Assembly (NCBI RefSeq): GCF_029227915.1
Contig: NC_079876.1
Span: 29,919,828 to 29,983,827, forward strand
Length of the DNA: 64,000 nt
Direction of reading: 5' to 3'
From: Hydractinia symbiolongicarpus
Lineage: Eukaryota; Cnidaria; Hydrozoa; Anthoathecata; Hydractiniidae
Part shown: positions 1 to 11,600 of the stretch, piece after piece
Numbering within the stretch: the first letter of the stretch is position 1
Layout of the letters: each line of letters starts with the position of its first letter
The notes under the pieces: generated by a model
The model's database searches: none
Told to the model about the DNA's origin: nothing
The model's input: the letters and a program-made list of their open reading frames with translations, nothing else
Position numbers and translations under genes: made by a program

Positions 1-1380
1 TAAAGAATATTTTTAACACAAAAAAATTCTCTGAAATCTGTAGCAGTTCTTAGAAAAAAATTTAGCAGGCTTATAATTTTTTTATCACAAAAAACGCAGT
101 CGTGTGTAAAAATCGGCTTACTTAGCTGCCTACAGAGAATGTTATTTCCACTTCAAAAGCACAGCAGAAGTTGTAAAATTAATCTTTGGATGGAATTATT
201 TTATTATCTTTTTATTTTTATCAACCTCGTCCCCAGGGCATCTTGTATCTTTTCTGACCCCGGGACGCAGTAATTCTTAGAAAAGCAATATAAATATTTT
301 TGTTACCATGCTGGACTTAGCATGCCTGTCCGATATATCAATATTATCTAAAACGCATTCATTAAATTCTTCTCAAATTAACATACGTCCTATTATATAG
401 GTTAAATCGACAAATCTTGGAGGCCTAGATTTTCTAGCGCATAAGTGTACAAATTCCAAAAGTAAACAAGGTAAAGTTTACACGGAAGACTTTGAATAAG
501 CAAGATTGGGTAGACAAGGCATCCTTCTACGGTTTATCTTATTTCGACTCCGTGTTTGAACATATACGCTTTTATAGACAGGAGAGAAAGTATATAAAAA
601 GCACAAATATTTATGTATGATAACTTGAGAGTGACTGCAATTTACAAAAATATTGCTGGAGAAGAACATTGATAAACTAGCGAGAGTTTTTTAACCAACT
701 TTTAACTACCTGCAACGATCACCACGCCATTAATCAATCTGCAAATCTTTTTCGATCGTTTTTTTTGTTTGTTTGTTTATTAAACTGGAACTTCCATTTA
801 TTGATAATAATCTGTTTTTTCACTTAAACCGTACCGTTATTGAAGATTTGACGCCTTTCATCATTTTTCAGATTATATGCATAATTGTTCCATTGAACCC
901 ATGGTATTTTTTACTCACTTTTCATGTATTGCTTCTTCGTGGTTGATGCAAAACAAAAGTGTTTCACGTTATTACTATCACTTAAAAACTATATAAGCTG
1001 GTCAAAGTCTGCAAAATATCTAAATGGTGTAAACGTTTCAAAAGGCTTCAAACAATAAATTTGAAATGAGAAGTTTTTAATAATTTCCCTGAGCCGTTAT
1101 TACGGAGTGCCGAACAAGTCAACTTTATCAACAAGGCAAAAGCCCTGGCAACGAGGTTGATTTTTAATCGTCTTTTTTGTCTGAATGTAATTAATGCCTG
1201 GTTTTTCTGAGTGTTATAGAACAGCTCTAATATAAAATTTAACACGGCGTGTTTAATTTTCTCTTTAGTTTACAAATTTTTAATATTAACTGTCCGTAAA
1301 TTACGCTACAAGTTCTTTATACTTCAAATGTTTTGTTGCACAAAATTTTTAGATACTAGAGCAATTTTTCTTTCTTACAG
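1..1380. other. Non-coding, repeat-bearing stretch
   Basis: I see no convincing gene here. The short open frames lack splice context or family resemblance. Around 227-241 lies the motif AACCTCGTCCCCAGGGC, and around 1141-1157 its near-inverse GCCCTGGCAACGAGGTTG. The same motif recurs at four other places in the window, so this is probably transposon-derived sequence. If the exon at 1381 is real, part of this stretch is its intron. Confidence 0.5.
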
Positions 1381-1485
1381 CCTGAAGATTGGCAAACAAA
1401 ATATGTAACCACAACCAATGAAAATCAATTTGTATTCAGGGTCCTAGACGAGGGCCGAGTCCCTGATACTTTTTTGTTAACATGA
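1381..1485 (+). CDS. Possible terminal coding exon of a gene starting left of the window
   Basis: A strong acceptor (a pyrimidine-rich run ending in TTTCTTACAG) stands directly before 1381. A 34-codon frame then runs to a TGA at 1483-1485. The predicted peptide begins PEDWQTKYVTTTNENQ and ends VPDTFLLT. Its composition looks like a real soluble protein rather than A+T-driven noise. An AATAAA lies about 180 bases downstream (near 1664) and a second near 1705. No upstream exon of the same gene could be found in the window and no family is recognised. The acceptor and stop are seen directly; that this is a last exon is inference. Confidence 0.35.
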   Translation, partial: PEDWQTKYVTTTNENQFVFRVLDEGRVPDTFLLT

Positions 1486-3599
1486 AACTTCAAAGTTGTG
1501 TTTGTTCAAGAACTGACGAGAAACAGAAGCAGAAGAAGGCTGACAATGTTATTATCCAGCAACCTAGAAAATTCAAAATGTAGAATTTATATAATATAAC
1601 TATATACTTCTGAGAAAACCAAGCTTGCCTCATTATGTTTATAACGTAAAAAACATGTGTGCAATAAAGATGGTATACTTAACAGAGAGAACACGTAAAT
1701 GACACAAATAAAACAGATTTCATCCTTTATGATAGAATAAATCCGAACTTCATTATAAAAATAAGGCTGGGCAAGGCTTTTAAAAGATTACGAAATTTTA
1801 AAAGTTAAATATTATTTTTAATCAAAATGTAGATTGCAATTTCCTGTGTTCGCTGTTGGATTGAATAAATTACGCCAACGAGTTCTAAGAAACACTGGAA
1901 CTTGAGATGATTTCTGAGAATTCTATTCTATGACATCATTGAAATCAACAAACTTATTTTTACCTAAATAAAAATGACTCAATCACATGCCATTTCAAAA
2001 AGACTTTATTAAATTTTTATTGTCGTTGTTCTCTTTCTTAATAGACAGCTTAAAAATTACTAAAATATCTCCAACTGCGCGTGTTTGTTGAGCAGTTTCT
2101 TAGTGAAATTTGCCGGGTAGATAATTCGGAGGAGAGATGTTTGGGAATAGTTTGTCCGGGCAGAGTGTTAGGTAATTGATAAAAATGACGACCATCGTTT
2201 GTAACGTGAATATATGTTCAAACTAAATAAAATATTGAAAAACTTACAAAGATTATACAAAATTCAGATATACATTAATGAATTAAATAAACGTACCGGA
2301 TGGCTACATGCTTACTTGAGAGTGTGCATAAACCAAACTAAGTGGTATTTGAAGTTAAACTTTTGTTTGACGCCTTGAAAATTAGTCAAAAGAAACTTTG
2401 AGTTCTCTCATATGTCTTACGTGACTTGAACAACAACTGAATGCAAAAATATAGAAAAACCGTGAACAAATACACTTTTGAAAGTTAGATAATTACTCTA
2501 GAGAATTATTAAGTAGTGTGTTTAAAATATTTCTCTTGTTTTTTATATATATACAATAATTCATTCAATAATAAACATATGAATAGAAATAAATAAGAGG
2601 GCCAACATGACTCATGCTATGCTCGGTGTTAAACGACAAAATGGTCTTCTTAAAACAGTCAGTTTGAAAATCAAGGTGTCCAGTTTATATTAACTCATGT
2701 TGTCCTGATATTTCTAACATTCTTGGTATTTTTTGCTTAAAATTCCTGATATTTTCCTAACATTTTAAATCTAAAAAACCAAAAAATATTGGAACCTTGA
2801 ATTGGAATGTCTTGAAAATGTAAATTTAATGAAAATCATATTAAAAAAACTAATAAAGAACAGAATTAAAAATTCAATCCTTCAAATATTGAATTCCAAA
2901 ATAGTTCTGAACATTCCTGACAAAGAAATTGTTTGTTTATACTCCTCACTTTTTCTCGATATTTTGACAAATTCTGACATTCCGGACAGAGTCGACAACC
3001 TGTAAATGTCAGCAAGAAGAGAAAAACAGGGCTTTCACGGAGTGCTTTATGCTTTTGTTAAAAACTTTTTCTGATGGTAGCCTATTATGGAGTAACCTTT
3101 GAATTCAGTAAAATATTAGAAGAAAATATCAAGTTCTTCTCTCCATTACCGTCGGGGTATACGCAAAAATCTTTTTTAAAAAGTTGTAATCAGACGCGTC
3201 CAACATAGCTGGCGTAAGTGATGTACCTCGCGACAATCAGCAAAGTCGTCTGTGTAAAGTGTTTACAAAGAAGTTAGGTTAGGCAAGACATCACACCTAT
3301 TTGTCTCGCTTCATAACCCAATCAGGTTTTTACCAAAACTTTACCTCCTTAAAATGACGTATGTTGAACGCTTTAACCACATGATCTATTTTCTTAGAAA
3401 TTCTTTCTTAAATTTACCAAAATATTTATGTTTCACAAGTTGATCTAGCTTAGCTTAGTAGCTTGGGAAAAGTTCTGACATTGCAATATGACAAAAAAAC
3501 AAACAGTTATGACGTAATTATAAATAGAACGCCCAAAAAAGTTGGCAACCAATGATCACATAAAAATTTTTTAAATAAATAAAATGCTTTAAAACACGC

Positions 3600-3790
3600 G
3601 TAATCTCTAAAAAAACTCCCAGTCTCTCATAAACCCAGTCTTTATTAAATGCTTAGTCTCTCATAAACGCCCTATCTCTATCTACCGTCTACGATAAACG
3701 CCCAGTGTTTCATAAATGGGTAATCTCTAACAAACGCCCCGTTTCTATTTAACGACTGTCTACAATAAACGCCCCACTTGATCTTTAAAA
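3600..3790 (+). repeat. Degenerate tandem repeat (TCTCATAAACGCCC-like units)
   Basis: About eight imperfect units of roughly 18-30 bases contain variants of AGTCTCTCATAAACGCCC or CTACAATAAACGCCC. Spacing and sequence both vary. There is no coding content. Confidence 0.6.
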
Positions 3791-3828
3791 TTAAATAAAT
3801 CAAGATGAATTTTCTCGTTTCTTACATT

Positions 3829-3924
3829 GGATAAGCACTTCAATGGATCAGCACTTCAATAGATAAGCTTTTCAATGGATTAGCTTTTCAATGGATTAGC
3901 TTTTCAATGAATAAGCACTTCAAA
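3829..3924 (+). repeat. 16-bp tandem repeat, six copies
   Basis: Six consecutive 16-base units follow the pattern GGATAAGCACTTCAAT or GGATTAGCTTTTCAAT, with one to four differences between neighbours. Units begin at 3829, 3845, 3861, 3877, 3893 and 3909. Confidence 0.8.
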
Positions 3925-3979
3925 CCTTAGTAAATCGTTCTCTTCAAAAGAAATAAAAATAACTGTAGTTATAGTTTCT

Positions 3980-4047
3980 GTTTACCGCCCTTTGTGTGGG
4001 CGGATATATATTTGTTTACCGCCCTTTGTGTGGGCGAATATATATTT
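3980..4047 (+). repeat. 34-bp direct repeat, two copies, each with a small hairpin
   Basis: Two abutting copies (3980-4013 and 4014-4047) differ at one base. Each contains CGCCCTTTGTGTGGGCG, a 5-bp stem (CGCCC/GGGCG) around a 7-base loop, followed by an ATATATATTT tail. Confidence 0.8.
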
Positions 4048-5671
4048 TGCACGTAACATAAGCAGAATTTTGACTATCAATTCAACTTACAGTAAAATAA
4101 CGCAAGTTAAAAAAAAAGGTTTCCTTTTCTGATTTCTTAAACAAAAAATTGTATTCACGATATTTACTTCATCGTGAGTTTATGAAAGTAATTTATGACT
4201 AATCTCACAAAAAAGAAAATCACGATCACTGAGTTTTTCCTAGAAAAAAATCTCACATTTCAACTCGAAAAAAACTGTGCAGAAAATAACTTCGCTTTTT
4301 AACATCATTCTGCCCAAAAAATCCGAAATTTCACGTGTTTTGTGCTCAACGTAACTAAAGACCGATTACCTATAAAAAATATTTAAACGTTGAAGAACTG
4401 AAGCAGATAAATAATTCGAATGTACAACAGAAAAATCACCTCAAGCCTCTTTTTTCTCATAAATAATATTAAATTACAAAAACATAAAGGCTATCATCAT
4501 TACAACAAGCAAGCTGAAGTACACGAAATTGAAGTCGAAATGTTTTCAACGTGCTAGCGATTAATGCAGTGGATATGTTTTTGAAAGAGTCCCGTATGTG
4601 TTCATGCTCTTGATGAAGATGAGATAGTTGACGACAGCGAGAATGAAAATGGCGGAGAAGATACTAAGATTATCGAATAGCTCCAATCTCCAATCCCTGG
4701 GCTTCTTTTTCGTTTTCTGATATGTGGCTAGCGCGTTCGCATCAGCACCATATTCAGGAAAAGAATAAGCAAGGTTGGGAGTAGCTCATAATATTATATT
4801 TCGTTACAAACAACAACACCTTCTATTTTTTATGTATTTCTCCTTGAAACACAGCTGAAAAGATACCATTTTTGCAAGCTATAAAAAATAACGTCAGCCA
4901 ATAACCGCAAGTTTTTTATCTGAAAATTATTTCGCTTATCAACTTTGAGGGTCGAATATGAAAATTTCCGCAAGACTGAAATAAAAAATGGAGTTGATTA
5001 TAAAAAAGTGCACCTAACGTGACATAGATTTAATTCTGTGTCCGTCCTATCGAATTTGAACTGTAAATACCTTTTAAAAAAATTACATAACAGATAAAAC
5101 AAGTTATTCTTATCAAATAAGAGTTCACGTTTTTTATCAGTTCTTTACAAATAGAAAAAGTGTTTTCCCTAAAATTTTTACTCCACTGGAAATTTTCTTT
5201 CTCTGAACTACATCAAACACTCGATCAAGTCACATGAAAATAGTGTGAAACGAAACTTCAAAATCTGTTTTCACAAACTATGCAAACCATGGTTTCCTTT
5301 GCCAAAATGCTGTCACCTGTGAAAAAATAATTCTATTCTATTACAGGACAAACTCTCCGACTCTGTGGTACTACAATAATGTAAAAATCATCAATGAAAT
5401 CTTTCATTTAATTCTCAATACAGATCAGTTCACTAGATGGTACGGAAACCTCATGTAGAAAAGTAACAGAGCAGTAGCGGGACGTTCCAGCTTCTTTTAT
5501 ACCTTCATGATGGTTCAAGATAACTATACTTCCCAAACTGTTCACAATACCACACGTTGACTAAGTCGGCAAAGCATTATTACCCTCCTTACGAGGGCCC
5601 GAGAAATTAAAAATAGCAGATATTGCAAATTGTTTTTAAACTTTCTAAATTGTCAAAATTTATTCAACTTT

Positions 5672-8600
5672 TCAACAGCTACATGAAGAAGAAACAACAT
5701 TATAAGTCCACGAATTACTCCAAAATCCAGCGCAAACAAACCCACCGGCACCTTTGGATAACACGTCCGGAGACAGTATGAGGTAATCCGGTATAAGATT
5801 TGAGAAGGGTGATCGTGTCATGGGAGGAATAGTTGGAATAGATAATGCCATAACACCATTCCGGATTGATTCGATATTTTGACCGGTTAATATCATCATT
5901 AATTTATCATCCGCATGTGGTTGTAAATATAACGCTGATAAATTCTCACCGTGCAGTAAACAACCACCTAAAGAAATTATATAGTATATAAAAATAAAAA
6001 TAAATATATAAAATATGAAATAAAAAAAATACAATATCAGGACCAAAACAAAAGAATTTGAATTGTGATGAGCAAAGTAGTTCTTTTTCAATATGAGGGA
6101 TAATACTCGCCCGTCATGATCGGAGGTCTCATAGGGTTGAAACATTGTCTGTTAAGAAAGCAAAATACGGGTGTGCCATGATAAAAATTCGCATATGTAT
6201 TTGAACTGAGTAATTCCCGAAGGTTAGAGGTATCATTTGTAGAAAACCTAATAAACATCGTGGACGGGAAAAAAAGAGAAATGTCATACCTAAATCTACG
6301 TTCTGGTCTGTAAAATACACACGCTGTGTAATATTTATGTTATCAAGACAAGTGGACAAACCCAATATGATAATATTGTTTTCTTGTAGTTGTTCATTTG
6401 TTAGTTCACTGGATAGAAATATATGCGTAACAGCGTCTGAAGTCAGATGAAACAAATTGGCCAAAAACGTGGCAGTATTCTGTAGAATACTAACTTTACC
6501 CGTTTTATTATCATTACCTAGGAAACAAAAATATTAACATAACGCAATTTAGACGCAATAACAAGGCTACGTACACACTACAATGACAAAGTTACGACAC
6601 ACTACAATGACAAAGCTACGTACACACTACAATAACAAAGATACGTACACACTACAATGATAAAGCTACGTACATACTACAACGATAAAGGGTTTTTCAG
6701 CAATTCGTCTGGCTGGACCATACGCGTCTGCTTCTCTAACATCTCCAAATGAGTGGCATATTTTCCAGCGTTTATCATGTTGACAGAATTTCCAGGGAAG
6801 ATCACCTAAAAACAGGTGAAGTGAAAAGGTAGGATTTTTTATTCCGTCTTTGTTTTTGCCGAAAAGGTTGCAGTAAAAATATATAGCCAAGCCTCAACAA
6901 ATCCAGTTTTTTTTAAAAGTTTCCCAGCATCCGTTACTTGAGGAAGTAATATTACCATACCTGAAGGCTTCTCAAGTGGATTCTTATCTATAACAATCTT
7001 TTTTTGTCGCCAGTTCACGGGCTCGATGATTGGTTCGTATAGTTGTAGCATTTGAATATTATTGGTGGAAATCATCACCTGCTCGTCCTGAATATTCACA
7101 CTATATTGCGTTTTTCGAAATGGAACTTTTTGTTGAATCACTTTTACGCCTCGTCCACCTGAAAATTAAGAGAATCTGCTAACACATATGGAAAGGAATA
7201 AACAAAAAAATTAAACCAACAGGCAAGCGAGTCTGAAATAAGATGTTGGGAGTCGTAGTGAAATTTTCTTTAGACATCGTAAAACACCAATCTTTTGAGC
7301 GATGTATGTTTTTACGCTTGTAACAATTGGTTTTCGCAGTGTAAGGACTTGGAAACATTACACGGATGTTGGCAACAAACAGTTTCATTTCATTTCCCAT
7401 CACAAGCTATCACACTATGTGCCGAATGTACATAAAATATCTATTACATGGAACAAACAAAGCAGTGTAAATTAAAAATTAAAATTTCACCTGAAAACGA
7501 GGCTGGATTGTAAAGCACATATTCAAAGCGTCCTTTTTGGCGGGTGTTTTGTTGTTTAGTATATTTTGATTTGTCTTTCCTTTGTGTGCATCCATGCGTG
7601 TCACAAACTATAAACAAAATTAAACCAAGTTAAAAGTAAGATTAAAAACTGGAACATGCAGGATGGGTATCTGGCTATTTTTCGATTTTTCTTCCCTGTG
7701 TTAGAGATTATATGCAACTTATCACACATTGTTTTTCTTCATAAAAACTTAGTTTATAAGAACGCTGACGCTAAGAACATATTAACAACGTACTCAGCCT
7801 GAAAGCCTTTTGTAGATTATAAGAACAAATATTAAGGGAGGAGGAGGGGGCAGAATTTTAAAAGTTTCCCTTTTTTACTAGTATTACGTGTATGTTTTTA
7901 CAACGATATAATCTCAACATCACTGATTTTTTCAATCCTACAATATACACCACCATCCAAAATTTGATCACATGTATTTTCCAATTCTTCAGAAGATGAA
8001 TTAAAAAAATTTGAAGCTGAAATTTGAACGTTCTGATAAAAAAACCTGTCTATATCAGCAATCAAGTAGGGCAGAAAAATTGAAGCTCTTTGTCAGAACT
8101 TATCAACTACAAATTGAGCGATGGACATGACAATGTTCTCAATAACATCCCCTTCCCTGCTAATTTTACCTCACCTGAAACTTTGATGAAGACGTGACAA
8201 ATAAAATTATCACAAATATCAACTAAAGCTATAACTTAGTGTACCACTGAAACAAAAAAGAAAAAGAAAAAAAACCTACATACATGCGTACAACTCTTCA
8301 TATTTCTCCACTGCGTATGTTGCAAACGTTCGAATCTGAAGGTCATTGGTAACACCACCATCATTGGAAGTTTTTGTATCCCACCACCAGTGTTCTTTAT
8401 CTGAAATGTAAATTTGATCACTTTAAAGTTTTATTTATTACTAACAATTTTTTATAAGACAATTATTCACGAGTGTAGTCACGGGGGTATAAAAGAATCT
8501 TACACCTCCATGATCTGGTATGCACGTTTTTATATCAACAAAGTGACTTTTGGGCAAATGAATAACAAAGAGACAAAAAAAGGGATTAAAAAAACAGCAA

Positions 8601-11600
8601 AAGTTTCAGGGATTTTTCTTCTTATAGAAATTACAGTAGACTCCCGGTAACTCGAACACCGGTTAACTCAAACTTTTATTAGCTCAAACTGTTTTCTACG
8701 GTCCCTTGGACATTTCGTAATACTTCCTTATAAAACCTACTCGTTAACTCGAACCCCGGATAACTTGAACATTCGTTTTCTCGAGTCATTTTTGGTTCCC
8801 CTAAGTTAATTTCTTCGGATAACTCGAACTTTGTCTAAGTAGAAAATAAATGTTCGAAAAATGAATACTGGTATGTAGTGTAACCAGAAATTTTGAAAAA
8901 GCTGTTGGTAAATGATTCTCTTTACGAAGGAGCCTAAATGTTTCTTTTGATGATAATATGATAAAAGACCTAATGAAAATCTCCTAACTCGAACTAATAT
9001 CTCATTTTTGTTCGAATTAACGGGTGCTTCGCCTAAGTCAAACATTCGTTAAGTTAAGTCGGACTGTTTTCTCTGGTCCCCTAGAGGTTCGAGTTACCGG
9101 GAGTTAACTGTATCAAGTTTGTACGACAACAAAATAAATTTAAGCGGAGACTAGTCTAACTGTGCAAGCAAACACGTGAATTTGGTCTTCCCAAAAAGAC
9201 AGTCAACTAACTAGTAATACAGAAACTTAAGCAACTTTCAACTTGCGTTAAAACTTCGTGTCGTTTCTAAAAAGATTTACTTCCAGTTTGAAATGAAAAA
9301 AACTTGCTCTATTGTTATTTTAAGTTTTTTTCTTGTACCGTTTGATTTCATGTGGGGCAAGAATTAAAACTACAATGTATCAACGTACTTAGAAATTCTT
9401 TGTAAGTCACGTTAACTCTGCACTCTTTTAACAATCTGAACATTCTTCTTGTGAAGTATGGATGTACAGTTCGATCATTCGCACCAATACGAATCATAAC
9501 AGGGATGCCCTACAAAATAAACACAACATTGAAGTCATTCAATGATAGAAGTACGCACTACATTGATTTCATATTGGTACCTCAATATATTGATTAAAAA
9601 GTTCAAAGTATACAATAATACAACGAAAATGTTTTTACTGTGATTCCTGAAGAAAACACAACATAATCAATTAAGATTTTACAATGTAGGGTGGAGAGTT
9701 AAGATTTTACAATGTAGGGCGGAGAGTTCAGATTTTACAATGTAGGGCGGAGAGTTAAGATTTGCTATCTTAACTTGTATTCATTTTGACCCAAACGAGA
9801 AGATAAGTAATAAGCTTTTGTCATACCGTAAATGATCGATTAAGCCCCCACTCCCGAATAAGCCCCCTCCCCCAAAACCCATTTTGAGAAATAAGCCACC
9901 ACTCCCGAATAAACCTCCATGGGGGCTTTTCAAATTCACAGTAATTTCAATATAGTTGATAGGAACTGAGAAATTACTACTATAAACAATTGATTAAATG
10001 GTATTTATTTCGCAGGTTGAGGTATTAATAACACTCGTGGTTATAATATCAATTCAAAGTTAGGGTGTTTTTCTTTTTTTTTTTTCAACTTCAATTTTCA
10101 ACGAATATCTTGCTCCCTGTCAAAGCAACATACTTCGCTGGAACAACAAGTCTCACCTCCCTTTTTCTCTTTCCAGCCCCAAATGTTTCAAGTTTGTTTT
10201 CAGGCGCTGCCTTTAGAAAGTTTGTAAGAAAACAAGAAATTCCTATTGGTATTATACTTTTAGAAAGATATGTTGTGTTTATTAGAATCGTTGTTTTATT
10301 TTTTAGCAAATTAGATTTTTGCATAATTTTGTAAGCCCCCCCTCCCATTTAACACCCCCTCCCGAATAAGCCCCCTCCCCCAAAACCCATTTTGACAAAT
10401 AAGCCCCGGGGGCTTTATCGAACACTTACGGTAAACATGTTAAAACATTTTGGGTAGACACACCCGAAAGTAATTCAATCCCTAACAGACTAAAATGTTT
10501 GTCTAATTTTTTCTATCTTCTGTTCATTGTGCAAAATCTCTGACCTTTCTTAACTAGCGTGATTAACTTAACATAGAAGTAAGTAGAAGCCAAACACACA
10601 ACTGCAAACCTTTAAGTTTGATGCATGTTTATCAGCTTGATTTTCTGCTATACAACTTTCTTGTATGCTTTTTGTCATATGATCTGTATGACTAACAGAG
10701 ACATCGTGGTGATAAAACAGGTTTGAATCACCATAGTCTTCTTTGCTCAACCAACCAGCTGCAGAGATAACTGCAAGTGCTTTGTCAGGGTGGTGAACAC
10801 CTAACTGCCTTCAACATTAAAAAAAAATTAAAACGTCACACTGAATTTCAAACAAGAAAAAGCACGAATAAAAACTAAGCATGCATTCAGATAACCTGGG
10901 GAGAAGAAGATAAAAAGTCAGTGTTTTGAATTTTTACACAGTTTATAATATTAAAAAAAACAATCAACACGACAAACTGCATTTCAAACACGAAAAAAGC
11001 ACTAAGGCTAACATCTTTCCAAAAAGTAAGCATACATTCAGATAGCCTGAGGTGAAGAAAATAAAAAAGTCAGTGTTTTGAATTTTTACACAGCTTATAA
11101 TGACATTATGTGGAGGATGTTATAATATTATTTTTAATATACAGCAAGGAGGCTAAAAAAAAACATTTGCTGAATATTGACGGTACAAAACAGGGAAAAT
11201 ATCAAGATGGGCAAAAACAGATTTTAAACAAAAATCTAACATACCAAGCACCATGTCCGCCCATAGAATGTCCAGCAAACACGACAACATCAGAATTAGC
11301 TGGCTTTCCTAACCATGACGCTTTCTTCGTTAGAATCCCCAATTCTTTTAAAGCTGCCATAGCAGTCAATTCACCTGGCCCTTCCCAATTATGAGCACCA
11401 TGGCGGGTGGGTGCAAGCAGCCATAACTTCTCCACACCAAACACATACTTTCCATTTCTCATTCTTTTGTAACTATCGGCCTGATTTTCGGCTTTGACAC
11501 CTGCACATGCAGAAAAGAAAAATAAAGAACATGAAAATTCTCAATAACTATGATTCGGTGTTTAAAAGTTCCAGGTATGTAGCTGATATTGTTACAGAAA

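Larger units (their letters stand above)
1486..5671. other. Long intergenic stretch without a supported gene
   Basis: Only A+T-rich sequence and the short repeats listed separately were found. A 67-codon frame at 2802-3005 is almost pure Ile, Leu, Lys and Asn and lies in a region rich in CCTGA and GGAATT words, so I do not call it a gene. A short acidic reading (LDEDEIVDDSENENGGED, about 4600-4677) resembles protein-coding sequence but has stops just upstream; at most it is a relic. Confidence 0.5.

Noticed and set aside
2802-3005. 67-codon open frame rich in Ile, Leu, Lys and Asn
   Set aside because: Composition follows the A+T bias; no splice or family evidence.
4500-4680. Short acidic reading LDEDEIVDDSENENGGED
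   Set aside because: Stops just upstream, no acceptor at a suitable place and no homologue recognised; noted as a possible relic only.
6563-6686. CRISPR-like array of short repeats
   Set aside because: Units are directly abutting without unique spacers, in a eukaryotic intron; the same holds for the arrays at 3829, 9673 and 15953.
10065-10348. Opposing open frames of 89 and 85 codons
   Set aside because: Both lie wholly inside the MITE at 9828-10431 and resemble no transposase.
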